64,000 bases of DNA, from the NCBI GenBank assembly GCA_020466095.1, contig CM035806.1:68995283-69059282 (forward strand), in the 5' to 3' direction. The position numbers were made by a program, and so were the translations under genes. Every line of letters begins with the position of its first letter. The stretch's first letter is position 1. Below the pieces are notes generated by a model. That model saw only the letters and a list, made by a program, of their open reading frames with translations. It did no database searches and had not been told where the DNA came from. The DNA is from Chlorops oryzae. Taxonomy: Eukaryota; Arthropoda; Insecta; Diptera; Chloropidae. Shown one piece after another: positions 23,060 to 35,828 of this stretch.

Positions 23060-24540
23060 GATCTCATTTTCATTTTTGTTTTATTTTATGCATATATATA
23101 ACACTCAGAGAGTTGTTTTCTTTTTTATACTTTTGTAAGAAGGAAAGCTTTTTCCAAAACAAAAGAAAAAACCAAAAAAAAAATTTAAAAAAAATTACCA
23201 AAATCGTACTCAACCAAACTTCACTCAACTCAATTCATCGCTATACTATAATGTATAAGTACATTAGAAATTATTTTGACTAATCATATGTGTTATCCTA
23301 CCTATCAACCTTACCTACCAATCTAACCAACTATATTTATTAACTTGTACGCGCTAGCGCTAAAACTATGCGCATATATTAAACAAAACAAAAAAAAATT
23401 AGGTATCTACTACCCACTAGTTTTAGGTTCAATGTTGTTCTACTCTTAAAAATCACATTCACGCTATATCTATAAAAAAGGAGAATATAATTTAACAAAT
23501 AAAAATAAAAATGAAAGGAAAATGATATAAAAAATCGTACATAGGTCGTAGAAAAATCCCCTATACTATGCTACTATAAACACACAAAAAATAAAAATAT
23601 AAAGAAGAGAGAAATAAATTCTCGCTTCTACGTTCATACTTAGGCTTTTTTCTGAAGCTCACGGCATGTTTGATGCTATTCGATGCTCTTATATACATAC
23701 GTACTTACAATACTTATGCTCGTTGTTCATCGTTGCTTTAAAAAAAAAAAATCATTTTCCTTTCGAATTTCATTTAAAACAATTTAAGTGAAAATTGTTT
23801 TCAAATTTTTTTTTTATTTATTAATATTATTATTTTTTTTTTTTTGTGTTTATACATTTAAGACATGCCAAATACTCTAATAAAATATTATACTCATCCG
23901 TATACTCGACCCAAAAATATTCAATTGTGTATGTGTTTGTATGTGTACCTGTGCGTATTTTGTGTGCTTCATACTCGTAATGTATGCATTTGTTAGCATA
24001 ATAATCGTAGACGAAGAGGGGAAAGAAGCTACCATTTTGTTGTTGTACTCCTAGAAAGTGATTGTTCCTGATTTTATGTGTAAAAATTTGCAAAAGAAAT
24101 ATGAATTTGCGTAAAAAGTTTTGAGTTAACAAATATTTAGAATTTAGTAGTCTAAGCCACTATTGCGTTTTGTATGGTTTTATGAAAATTTATTCATACA
24201 TGCATCGCAAATAAGGACATGAAAAAAGAGAAGAAGAACGAGGAAAAAAGAGATGAAATGAGACGAGATGAAATGAGACGAGATGAGATGAGATAAGAAA
24301 ATGAACATAAATGACTGATTTTGTTATTTAAAATCATGAAAAAAAAAGTTATAAAATACACGAACATTTAAAAGTGTGTGGAAATGATAAGCGACGAGAC
24401 GAGAAGATTTATTTTGTAAATTTGATGCAAAAAAAAAAAAAAAAAACAAAGTCCTTCCAAAATTTTGTACTTTAATTTGTTTTTTGGTGTGGTATTTTTA
24501 AGTCAATAAATATTGTTATAAATGAATGTATCTACATTTA
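23060..24540 (+). other. Probable 3' UTR and downstream flank of the Ig gene
   Basis: Directly follows the stop codon and contains no coding frame. Candidate AATAAA poly(A) signals occur at 23498, 23613 and 24505. The DNA is rich in A- and T-runs, with a short tandem array of GAGATGAAATGAGAC-like units at 24248-24295. Which signal is used cannot be told from the sequence. Confidence 0.4.
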
Positions 24541-27500
24541 AATATTCATGTAGAAAATATGGTTTGTGATTGCTTTAAATCATGCATGAAAATTTAATGA
24601 CAAAAGGGGTTTATATTTTTTTAATATAAAATATTTTGAACAAATAATCGAGATATTTATTAACTTTTCACTTTGATTTGATCTCTTTGAAAACTTCTTC
24701 ATATTCCAGGCAATTTGATCGTCAAAGATTTAAGCCGCGAATATTTGAATAAAAATTTCCAATTTTTAGAAATGAAGAATGAAGCTACCTTTTACATATG
24801 TACATCGGAAGTTTTTTAAGACTCTTAATTCACCCAAACCTTCCCGTTGAACATTTCATGTCAACATTACTTTTTTAACAATTCTCCCGTCAACGTTTAT
24901 TTAAAGCGCTTTATTTTTCATTGTGTGCATTCAAATTCTTTTTCTAAGACTTTTGGAGCCGTCCATATATTACGTCAGCATGTTTTTGAAAATTTTAGAC
25001 CCCCCTCCGCCACATTTTCAATCGTAATCGTCGACACAAACCACCTTTTCTGTTCACATCGTCCTTGAGCCCCTTATAATTTCACAAGTAAATAGAAATT
25101 TAATATCTTCAAAATATAGTTTTGTTGTGTTTCCTTATAAGATAAAAATGATGCCGTGATCATTCCGAATTGAACCCCCTTGGGTTCAATTTGTTTCATA
25201 CTTTATTTTTTGGTTCACCCACAAACCATTCCATGTCATTTTAGTGAAAAATAAAAAAGAATTTATGTTTGTTTTGACATGAGGATTGAAGGTTTAAATT
25301 CTATTCTTGTAAGTCGTCATATATGTATGTATTTATTCTCCGCGAAGCAGATTTAATTGCACTTTGTCGATCAGAAAGAACCTTCAGCCTTTACTGAAAT
25401 CCGAACGGTTCGTCAACAATGAAAAATGATGATTTTCTTCGGAAAGTAGAATAATTTTTGCTGATTAATCCAGTGCCAGGCGAAGAAACTTTTTTTTAAC
25501 TACTGGTTTTAATTAACAAAAGTTCTTCAATTTCAAATAATACGTACATTCATCAAAAGAGGCCTCTTTCGGGCTTCATTTCGCAAAGTAACGCATTGAA
25601 ACTCTTCTGCTACTTTCAACCATTAACATTACAAATTTCTCCATTTCTTACACGAAAATTCTTCTCAAATACATGCGACAACATGTAGAAGGAAAAAACA
25701 AACAAAAGAAAAGTTCAATGAAACTTGTTTTCATTACGATGCTTAAGAACAAAATGATTACACCCCCGAATACCCTCCATAAAAAATGTGTTGAATTGCA
25801 AAAGACCAAATCGGAAAACCATGTAAATAAAGGAAAGCTTAGTTCTAATGGAAATCATATTAAATAGAAATAATTAAATAAAAAACAAAAATTAAATAAA
25901 ATTTATATAAAATGTGTATGTCGTAAGTTATAATGTTGCTGCATGCTATTTTCGATAAGAAGCCAAAAGTTAAATGTTCCGAAATTTAAATTTTAAGCAA
26001 CAAAGAACGACAGTTTTTGGGAATATTCATCAGGTTTGAATATAAAAATGTTATATTAACACACACAATTGAAACAAAAGACAAAAGACATAAGACAGAG
26101 GCAACAAAAAAGAAGACGAAAGAACAAAGTCCTTCTCTAGCTGTTGTAATGAACTTATAATAAGTTTCTGTAAAAATCAAATTATTATATCATCAAAAAC
26201 CTATTGTAAAGTATTTCATAAATGTAATTCTGTTTGTAGGAAGCCAAAACGCCGCTAACATGAAAGTTCTAGAAGCTTTCATTAATAATTGTAAGATAAC
26301 GCCAATTGTTTGAAAAAATAAGAAATGGAAAATATGAAAACTGATTAAAAAAGAGCAAGAAGACGAAGAACAAGAAAAAGAAAAAGAAGAAGCAAAAGAA
26401 GAAAGACGAAGCTATGAATTTCAAATTCATATTAAATGTTTACCGCAATAAGTAAAAGAAATGACATTATTGAATTTACTTATAAGAGTTGTATATACAA
26501 CGTATATATGGCATCAGTAATAAATAGGGGCAAAAACGTACGAGATTTTTTGATTTTTTTTTTAATTTTAGCGATTTTTATTGTCCGCTTTCTTGACACA
26601 TTCGTCCATTTAAGATAAGTGGTCAAAATTCATGATGCGACTCGCTTGAATCAATTTAACGATCGCACTGTTGCCCGCGTCTTTCACTGAAATTTTTTGG
26701 TTCTATTACGGACCAGTTGAGTGGAACTTGTAGTCAAAATAAATGTAGCAAAAAACAATAAAAACAATTTCAAGGATTAATAAAATATTTTTCAATTCAT
26801 TCTAACTTGCCGACACCAATGCGAAGGACTTTCAAAACTGAAAAGAATAATATTGAAAGGATGTCGAGCTTCAAGTGTGTTATGTATGTCTGTTACTTTA
26901 TACTACCGTCGAATTTGGTCGAGTTGTGTCATTATTCCTCTTGGGTGATTATCTCAATTATCCGAATATATTGATATTCTTCCCTCAACGAAGATTCTGC
27001 AGCCATTGCCCGCTACTGTTGTCAATTTTCTTTACAATTATCCTTTGAAGCTCAATTCAAGCTTGATTGCTACTGAAATACATACGATTCAACTAAAAAA
27101 TGTTCAGTACATATTTTCTTGGAAGATTTTCAAAATTTTCACCTTTGAATTAATATTACACATTTCAATAGCTAATTTCTGAAATTTTTCGATTTCATAA
27201 AAAGCCCTGACCAAATGAAAATTCAAATTTTTTAATGCAGTACCAAAGAGGAATTCTTTAGTAACGTATTTCAAACTTTTCCCCGAAATAGAAGCAATTA
27301 TTTTAAAATTCATGAGAAAAATTAAAATACAATCAAAACTTCAAATAAGCCGAATTCCAAAACGAATCAAAAACCGAATTCCAAAGGTACTCAGAAAAAC
27401 GCTTTTTTCCGTATTTCGATGAAAACGATTATCAGAAAATTCATTGCGTCATTTGTAAAAATATTTTTGCAAACATAAAATAAATACGAGCATATAAATA

Positions 27501-27824
27501 GTATTGCTATCGTTAGCATGGATGGCAGCATACCTAATGTATGTGCATATGTGTTTAACTACTTACTAAGAGTTAAAGTAACTGGGTCACTTAAATGTCG
27601 ACATTGGAAGTGAAAAAAGAAAAATAAAAAATCTCAAGAAAAAAAATCCCAAAAGTAGAAAAAAAATTATTTACAGTTATGCCTAAGCCCATTTTGTGAA
27701 AGGAAGAAGAAATAAGAGCAGTAATTTAAGTGTGAAATAAACTTATAAGCAAAGAGACGGTAAAAGAATAAAAACAAAATAGCCAATTTAGAATACAAAC
27801 AAAACAAAATAAAACAAAGAAGCT

Positions 27825-27855
<31 letters not shown>

Positions 27856-29104
27856 GAAATATATGAAAATTAAATTGAAACAATAATGGACGTTTTTTTT
27901 CCACTGACGAATGCATTAATGATGAGAATTAATGATAAACGGTAAGGATTCATGCCTCGAGTGTAAAAATATAACCCCTTTATTACCAATTAATGCCAAT
28001 TGCATAAATAAATTATGCAACCGAAAATACTTCAGTTCAGCACCTAAAGGTATCTTTTTAAATATTTAAAAAACTATTATTACGATTGAGGACCTTTATT
28101 GTGACTAGTGATTTTTTCAGTTCATTCCGGTTTTTCATCACCTTTTTGTTACACATAACCAAAGGAAAAACAGAAGGCGGGTGTTTGATTTGAGATCCTA
28201 TTTTTATGGGAAGCAACTGCGAGTTTGCGCGATTTGAAAAGTTTCGTTTATTTCTTAGTTTTTTAATTTTCTTTAAATTATTTCGGTGCCGTAAATATCT
28301 AAAAGCTTCTTATGCTACAGTTACACTTGTGCATTTCCGACCCTTCATTAGCGCCATACAATACCATAAGTGACACTTGGTTATGGCGGGAAGAAACCAC
28401 CGAGACGGGTGAGAGGAGGACTTAGACCAAATAGTACATGGACTGCTACTAGACAAGCATTTTGAGTGTTATGATGACGTCACATTGTGACATTCTGGCT
28501 GACTACTAGCGAATAATGATGCGAGAAATTGTAAGGCACTTGCACCGATAAGGCCGGGTAAGGTAAAGTAGAGTAGTTTTTTCAAAGCGAATGGAGTGTT
28601 GAAATTTTTTTTTGCGCATGCCAACTTTAATGCTATGGACTTTTAAAACGATATTCAGTTTTCTAAATAGAACCTAAATGAAATAAAATAAATTTTTTTT
28701 TAAATAATATTTTCATTTTTCTAAATAGAAGTTAAAATAAGAAAATCTTATATATAACAAATTTGTATTCAAAAGTTGTAACTTTTACTTTTGAGGAAAA
28801 AATCTGTAAAATACTCTGCTAATGATTTCATTCATGGTATTTGTGGTGAATTATTGATAATGTCAAGTGGTCTTAATTGAAATTTTAATTGAAATTATTG
28901 AATACGACTAGAGATTTTATGAGCACAACATTTACCTGCTTACAGAATATCAGTTTGGGGTCATATTAAGAACACCCATTTTCAATCATGCCTATTTGGG
29001 CACTATAATGTTTGCTTAAATAATTCACATTGAATAAACTCTTGAGGAAAGTTATACATTGCGAAACTTAAGGTAAAAGTATTTTCTAGTCAGTGGTATA
29101 TTAA
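24541..29104. other. Intergenic, no gene recognised
   Basis: AT-rich. A short match to a motif I recall as widely dispersed in insects (CCGTCCATATATTACGTCA, then GACCCCCCTCCGCC) lies at 24960-25015. A near-palindrome, GAACCCCCTTGGGTTC, is at 25174-25189. A-rich GAA/AAG patches are at 26345-26410, and a TA microsatellite at about 27822-27860. Open frames here are short and without recognisable motifs. Confidence 0.4.
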
Positions 29105-29410
29105 CCTTTAACTGTGGACGTGCGGTCTCACAGACCGCTTGCAGTTTGTGGATCTCGTGCCCCTCTCCTACGGAGGACCCGAGGCGTATGCCGGCCTCAG
29201 TAGCTTCAGCTTTCGTTGCGAAATGACTGCTGAGAGAGAAGGTTACGTCGTCGGCTAAATTTTGCGTGAGTTATTTCGCTTTATATTTTGTCCACGTTTG
29301 TGTTATAAATTGATGCTGACGGTGATTTTGTTTCTTTGAGATTTTGTTACTTAAAATGTCGAAAAACGGTCAACCAAAGACTGCAGGCAAACTATAAGAT
29401 AAAAGGAAAG

Positions 29411-30015
29411 ACATCCCACACTTGTGTAGGCTGTAAATAGCCAATATGCCTTCAATGCTCGAAGCCGCTGTTCAAAGACTAGTGTTGCAACGGATAGTGT
29501 ATCCGGTAGAGTGCCGGATATCCGGGAGGCTGCTAGGCCGGATAGCCGGATATCCGGCTGCCGAAAATTTCATTTTTTTCTTATATATTTTTAGTTTTAA
29601 AGCCATATTGAACGGTGTATCAATGATCCTGAGGATTGCCATTTGGTAGAAAAAATTTTGAACGTTAGTTTTTGACACAGCACATATTTTAGTGTTGCGT
29701 GTTTCAAGTGGTTGGACAGAAGTGCAATGAAAGATCTCTGAAAATGGAAATTTTCTGTGAAAATGTTAGAGGAACTGCATCCGGTTACCTCCAATCGCTC
29801 CAATTTCTAATCTTCATCCTAGTACAAATAACATATAGCAAATGATATAATGTGAGGTATCCGGTGGCTGGATATAGATGGTATCCGGTAATCCGACCGG
29901 ATATTAGATGGTATCTCGAGTATCTGACCACGGATACTAAATTTAAGGCCGGATAGGTGACATACCGAATAGTGGCAGGAATATCCGTTGCAACTCTAGC
30001 AAAGACTGCCAGTAA
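29411..30015 (+). pseudogene. piggyBac transposase C-terminal cysteine-rich remnant
   Basis: A short frame reads TSHTCVGCK, then an in-frame TAG (29438-29440), then PICLQCSKPLFKD. The paired C-x2-C and C-x2-C motifs fit the cysteine-rich domain that ends piggyBac transposases and binds the terminal repeats. A hAT MITE follows directly after the GAC codon. After the duplicated target the frame resumes with CQ and a TAA stop (30013-30015), so the protein would end FKDCQ without the insertion. The catalytic part is deleted. Confidence 0.7.
29480..29998. mobile_element. hAT-type MITE with CCGGATATCCGG arms, copy 1
   Basis: The ends TAGTGTTGCAACGGATA and, inverted, TAGAGTTGCAACGGATA differ by one base (T versus A at position 4). 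The flanks TCAAAGAC and GCAAAGAC match at seven of eight bases from position 2 on. Both arms are packed with ATCCGG/CCGGAT words. It belongs to the same group as the element at 57957-58562. Confidence 0.8.
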
Positions 30016-30414
30016 AAATACCAAATTCGACCCTTGTCGAAATTTTTATGTTTATTTTGGAGAAGAATATTAAGTTTTCTATGTTCTTTGGTCTTTATAT
30101 TTCATTGTAAGAGAAGTTAAAGTAACTAAAAAAATCATTTTCCTCTGGCAATATACCAATAGAGTGATCTCAAGCTATAAAGTATGAAAATTGCCTTTAA
30201 TTGTTTTATTGTTAGATTAAGTTTAAAATAAATCCTTTTTTTTATTAAAATTGAATCTCTTATTTAAAATTAGTAGCTATTCTAAGGGATAATAACAAAA
30301 AAGGATACAATACTTTCTCATGAAGGTAGAACCCATCCCGTAAAGATAGCGGTCTGTGAGACCGCACGTCCATGGTAGTGTACCAAAAATGGAACATCCA
30401 CAGTTAAAGGTTAA

Positions 30415-30986
30415 AATTATATATTGAATATCGGTACATTGAATAAATCGCAAAATTTCATAAGGGGTCTGAATAGGACCACTCTCCCCTATCTCGATTG
30501 GTTCTGTACGTTACACTCAGATGAACAAACTTATTCGGGTATAACAATAAGTACCCACACGCTGCTATTTTTCACTGTCACTATTTCACGATGTTACGTA
30601 TCATGTTGACACGCTTGCTTTTGCTGAGAAGCATACGAGTAGTAGCAGTCCATGTACTCTATGGTCTAGGGGGAGGAGAAAATATTGCATGGAACATGGA
30701 CTTTCACCACACAGTTGGTACATTAAACAAAAGCAATACAGCCGCAAAAAAGTTTAGATTTTCACCAAATTGCGTGTACGTGCAATGCCAGTATCACTAA
30801 CACACAGTCAAGAACAAATTCAACTCCCCACAGCTATCAGTCGTATTCAGTCGCACTCATACCGACTATTCTCTCTGTTGTATTCGTTGTTATGTATTCT
30901 TATTAAACCTACAAGCAAATTTATAACAAAATTAGAGTGTCACTTGTAGTAGTTATTGTATGATTAGCGCTAATCACATATAACCA
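30415..30986. other. Intergenic; DINE B 5'-end remnant near 30480-30547
   Basis: CTATCTCGATTGGTTCTGTACGTTACAC... then TTCGGGTATAA resembles the reversed 5' end of DINE family B, with the body lost. No coding frame with recognisable motifs in the rest. Confidence 0.45.
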
Positions 30987-31662
30987 TATGGGCATTTCCA
31001 CAGAAATGTCAACCGCAGTCAAAAAATTCAAATCCTATAAAAGTATGTTGTTTTAACATATATTTATAGAGAATTGATCAAATTTTACTAATCTAAACAT
31101 ATTCCACATATATTCATAACAGAGCTGTAAATGAATGATTCATTTTTGTCTTTAAATTCATTTGAATTTAAGAAACTTGAATAAATTCATTTAAAACAAA
31201 ATTTGAATTGAATTAAAATTTGAATGCATCCTTTTGAATTGAACATTTTGAATGAATTCTTTTGAATTTTAATATTTAAAAGAATGAAAATTTGAATTCA
31301 CTCTTTGGCGAATTTAAAAAATTGAATTCATTCCTTGAAAAAAAAAATTTGAAAGAATTTAAATTTGAATTCATTCATCAGTGAATTCAAAAAAAGAATT
31401 TATATTCTTTTTGCCCATTCACCACTCCTCAAATTTTTTTTCTTAGTAGACTGAAACTCGTCTCCATATTATTAAAGGCAAGAAATTTTTCGACGTAATT
31501 TAATTGTCAACGAAATATCTGCTGAAATATCTCTTTGTCGCCGAATTTATTTTCAAAAAATGAAATCGGCGAATCAAGCCAATATTCCTTGCCTGAATCT
31601 GCAAGCAAGTTTTGCGCAGTTAATTTAGACACCTTCGTATATAAGCTGCTGCTGATTTATTT

Positions 31663-31813
31663 TTATACCTTTTCCGAAGGAAAGGGTATATTAAGTTTGG
31701 CACGGTGTATGTAACATACCAAAGGAGTCGCGGTAGATATAGACATATATATATATTCTTGATCAGGGTGACAAGAGGAATCGATCTAGCCATGTCTGTC
31801 TGTCTGTCTGTCT

Positions 31814-31899
<86 letters not shown>

Positions 31900-33344
31900 G
31901 GTCACACTTTAGTTTTTCGTAATTTACTCCTAAGCCATGAAAGATATCATATTGAAATTTGGCATGGACTTCAACCAGGTAAATGTCCGAAAAACTGCAT
32001 ACAAATTTTTTTCGTAGTCCCTTCTTGGGTCGTGGGAAGTGGTTCAGAAGTTTCAAAAATCACGATTTTTAACGTTTTTCCTGGATAACTTTTTTACTAT
32101 ACATCCCAGCTTATTGAAATTTGGTGTGTGTATAGCTACTATGTAGACTTAAGCTTTCGCTGAAAAAAAATTGCGACATCGCTATAACTATGGTCATCAT
32201 CCTACATATAAGAAAAAAACACTTCTTCTCTTATTCTCATATCTGTATACAAAAATGATTTTGTTTTGCTTCTTCCGATTGTGTATTTTGTCGCCAAATA
32301 AAGTCGTCACTTAAGGTTAAAATTTGACCATGACCACCATTCGCGAAATTCGCAAAAATTGATTTTCACTATTTTGAATTGAGTATTTCGCAGCTTAACA
32401 AAATGTCCTCTAAGGGTTAAAATTTGATCAAGACCACCATCCGCGAAATTCGCGAAAATTTGATTTTCACTATTTTGAAGTGAGTATTTCGCAGTTAAAC
32501 AAAATGTCCTCTAAGGGTTAAAATTTGATCAAGACCACCATCCGCGAAATTCGCGAAAATTTGATTTTCACTATTTTTAATTGAGTATTTCGCAGCTAAA
32601 CAAAATGTCCTCTAAGGGTTAAAATTTGATCAAGACCACCATCCGCGAAATTCGCGAAAATTTGATTTTCACTATTTTGAAGTGAGTATTTCGCAGCTAA
32701 ACTAAATTTCCTCTAAGGGTTAAAATGTGATCAAGACCACCATCCGCGAAATTCGCGAAAATTTGATTTTCACTAGTTTGAATTGAGTATTTCGCAGTTA
32801 AACAAAATGTCCTCTAAGGGTTAAAATTTGATCAAGACCACCATCCGCGAAATTCGCGAAAATTTGATTTTCACTATTTTGAAGTGAGTATTTCGCAGCT
32901 AAACTAAATTTCCTCTAAGGGTTAAAATGTGATCAAGACCACCATCCGCGAAATTCGCGAAAATTTGATTTTCACTAGTTTGAATTGAGTATTTCGCAGT
33001 TAAACAAAATGTCCTCTAAGGGTTAAAATTTGATCAAGACCACCATCCGCGAAATTCGCGAAAATTTGATTTTCACTAGTTTGAATTGAGTATTTCGCAG
33101 TTAAACAAAATGTCCTCTAAGGGTTAAAATTTGATCAAGACCACCATTCGCGAAATTTTTTTGCTTAATAATAATCTCGAGTTTTAGAACCTAAATCGAA
33201 GTACAGATAAGGTATAAATAGATATCCAAGCTAGAACAACGAAAACGGCAGGAATTTTCGTTAAGGTAATGTTTTAACATATTTTAGGCTGAGGAAAAGG
33301 TATGTGTGCAATCGGCTTTGCCGATGTAAACTTCTTTACTTGTT
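31663..33344 (+). mobile_element. DINE-1-like element, family C, copy 2, with expanded minisatellites
   Basis: 5' hairpin TATACCTTTTCCGAAGG... and 3' hairpin TCGGC-TTT-GCCGA plus CTTCTTTACTTGTT. It carries about 27 GTCT units (31794-31900) and a 101-base tandem repeat, with the marker GGGTTAAAAT at 32414, 32515, 32616, 32717, 32818, 32919, 33020 and 33121. Copy 3 has only three or four such units, so this array expanded here. Confidence 0.88.
32305..33150 (+). repeat. 101-bp minisatellite, about eight units
   Basis: Unit markers GGGTTAAAAT are spaced at exactly 101 bases. Each unit holds the palindrome GCGAAATTCGCG and GAGTATTTCGCAG. Some pairs of neighbouring units share the same variants (ACTAAATTTCC at 32701 and 32901), indicating duplication of two-unit blocks. 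Confidence 0.9.
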
Positions 33345-33354
33345 TAATTTAATT

Positions 33355-34777
33355 TTATTGGCGCATTATGCCAATTTTATTATATTGTAAGACATTATTT
33401 ACTTTAAGTAATAATAATTTTTGAAAATTTTCATCCGATGTTGATCCCCGCTTAGGTGCGTTAAGCATCGATGCGTATGAAAATAGCCTTTCAACGGCAA
33501 GCTCGACATATTCCCCCAAATATTCCAATTCTTTATCCAATAAAGTAACGACTCCAAGTTCTTGACATAAATTGGGCAACTTCGACCTATGTGACAATAG
33601 GTCTTTTACTGATTCATGCAGTGAGTTCCATCGTGTGACGACAGGGTACTTAAGTTGTGATCCCAAACTTGAAATTATTATTTCGGAAGACTTCGGTCTG
33701 TTTATTTTCGACCATATAGAGCTGCATTTGTTAAAAATCTAAAAAAAATATAGCAAAGTAGGTACATTCTGACATTTATACTTCTATATCTACGCCGCTG
33801 AAAACTAGCCTACACCCACTTACTTCCTTATGCTTGTCATACATAATTCTCTTAGACTTCAAAAGTTTGTTAAAGTCGGTGGTAGCGATAAGATTTAATG
33901 TATGAGATGCACATCTAATGTGATTTGGTAGCAATGCCTCCAACCTTCTATTTGCTAAATCCGTCAAATTTTCATCTACATACAATTCCTCATCGGTGTC
34001 CATAAAATTTTCTTGGTTGACGATACCGAATTCGGAAAAAGCTTTCACAAAATTGCTTCCATTATCAGTTGTAGTAGCCACCAAATTAGTGGTATCAAGA
34101 CCGTATTCTTCATTTATTTCTTGAATTATACGACCAATTGCATTGAACGAGTGAGTGCCTGGAAATCGTTTGCAGGCCAGCGCAACTGATTTCCTATCGA
34201 AACTGTCGGAAATCCAATGTGCGGTATATCCAAAAAAGCTTTTGTGTTTCGTCGACCATATGTCAGCCGTTGAACAGAAGTACACACCAGTTTTTGCGAT
34301 ATCCTTGAAGCCACTTTTAAATGATTCAAATGTTGCGTCCATCATTTTAAGAACACATGGTCTACTTATGACGCTAAGGCTAGGGTTCGCGAAATTCAAA
34401 AGTTTCCGAAACGAGTCAGACTCCACTAGAGAAACCGGCAACATGTTTTGCACAATCAATTGCAGCGTGAGCTTATCAAATTTATTTTGCTTAGTAGTAA
34501 CTATTTTTTCTTCCCTTTTGTCCGCTTCATATTCTTTGTATTTTTCCACATGCACGATTCGCAAATGCCTTATAAAGTTAGACGTGACATTGAGTGTTCC
34601 AGACAACACCTTTTCACAAATAAGACATTGAGCTAACATTTTGTCTCGTTTGGAATCGCCAACTTTCTTGGATACGCTTGGCTTTAGAAGTAAAGGAGGA
34701 ATTAAGAAATAAAATATAAAATTTTTCTGAAAACAACCTTTTGCATGACCGCGAAATATTTGTTGAAAATCAAGCAC
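33355..34777 (-). pseudogene. hAT transposase with BED finger, internally deleted
   Basis: Two segments on the - strand join through a probable 85-base intron (33823 to 33739; GTAAGT...TTTTTTTAG, phase 0). The first segment (34777-33824) has a BED zinc finger (CLICEKVL...NFIRHLRIVH), the motif STADIWSTKHKSFFGYTAHW, TTTDNGSNFVKAF with a catalytic Asp, and HIRCASHTLNLIATTD. The second (33738-33355) has KYPVVTRWNSLHES and then jumps from LEYLGEYV to LAVERLFSYASMLN, the dimerisation motif. The helical domain and last catalytic region between them are deleted in frame. The protein could bind DNA and dimerise but not cut. That would make it a possible dominant inhibitor of its family (inference). 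Start codon uncertain. Confidence 0.82.
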
Positions 34778-35828
34778 TCCTCTGGGTCATTGGCTACTTC
34801 ACGATCTGCCGACTTGCTTATATCTGCTTTCATTTTTTTGAACTAGATGGTCCATCTTCATTGAAGGTGTCTAAATTAACTGCGCAAAACTGCTTGCAGA
34901 TTCAGGCAAAGAATATTGGCTTGATTCGCCGATTTCATTTTTTGAAAATAAATTCGGCGACAAAGACATATTTCAGCAGATATTTCGTTGACAATTAAAT
35001 TACGTCGAAAAATTTCTTGCCTTTAATAATATGGAGACGAGTTTCAGTCTACTAAGAAAAAAAATTTGAGGAGTGGTGAATGGGCAAAAAGAATATAAAT
35101 TCTTTTTTTGAATTCACTGATGAATGAATTCAAATTTAAATTCTTTCAAATTTTTTTTTTTCAAGGAATGAATTCAATTTTTTTAAATTCGCCAAAGAGT
35201 GAATTCAAATTTTCATTCTTTTAAATATTAAAATTCAAAAGAATTCATTCAAAATGTTCAATTCAAAAGGATGCATTCAAATTTTAATTCAATTCAAATT
35301 TTGTTTTAAATGAATTGATTCATAAATCCCCATTCATTATATGAATAATTCACTGATTTATTCAAAAATGAATCATTCATTTACAGCTCTGATTCATAAC
35401 ACATTTAGAAATATTCAAATGCAAAGTCGCACAAATGCAAAAGTTATGTTTTGAATATTTCTCTTCCCGTTTTGTTTTGATTAATGTTCGTAATAACATC
35501 CACTATGCATTGATATTTGCACTTTTAAATATCATTTTATATTTGAGGAATGTAAGAAAAATGCAAAGGGAACGATGCAATCGCCAATTACGGTAAATTT
35601 TTTCTTTACTTTATCGTTTATTTCGTTGTAGCGTGCGACATTGAAAAATAACATTTGTTATCAGTGAGTCAAAGGTGTTTGTGCAACGCGCCTCAAATAT
35701 TCGCAGCAAACAGCAATTTGTATGCAATTAAATTAAAAAAATTTTGTTGCAATATAATCAACGCTTTGGCGCTGAGACATTTTTGAAGTTTGTAGCGTGC
35801 GACATCGTAAGTGTAAAATTTATAAATT

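Larger units (their letters stand above)
29105..30410 (+). mobile_element. piggyBac-type element, internally deleted, TTAA target
   Basis: TTAA flanks both ends (29101-29104, 30411-30414). The terminal repeat CCTTTAACTGTGGA is inverted as TCCACAGTTAAAGG at the right end. Next to the left repeat, and about 46 bases inside the right one, is a perfect hairpin, GCGGTCT-GTG-AGACCGC. TTAA duplication and a CC-start end are piggyBac hallmarks. The interior keeps only the last part of the transposase and is split by the hAT MITE at 29480-29998. Confidence 0.85.
31120..35391 (-). mobile_element. hAT element with arms of about 520 bp and 8-bp TSD
   Basis: The ends CAGAGCTGTAAATGAATG and CATTCATTTACAGCTCTG are flanked by an identical ATTCATAA (31112-31119, 35392-35399). 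The arms 31120-31640 and about 34866-35391 are almost perfect inverted copies, each with GAATTCA-rich outer and GCAAAACT-rich inner parts. A DINE family C sits just inside the left arm. The transposase reads right to left. The long near-identical arms suggest a young insertion or gene conversion between arms. Confidence 0.92.

Noticed and set aside
32305..33150. CRISPR-like array of repeats
   Set aside because: Units are contiguous 101-base tandem copies without variable spacers, inside a eukaryotic transposon.
34155..34636. 158-codon + strand frame
   Set aside because: Antisense to the hAT transposase at 33355-34777, which carries the recognisable motifs.
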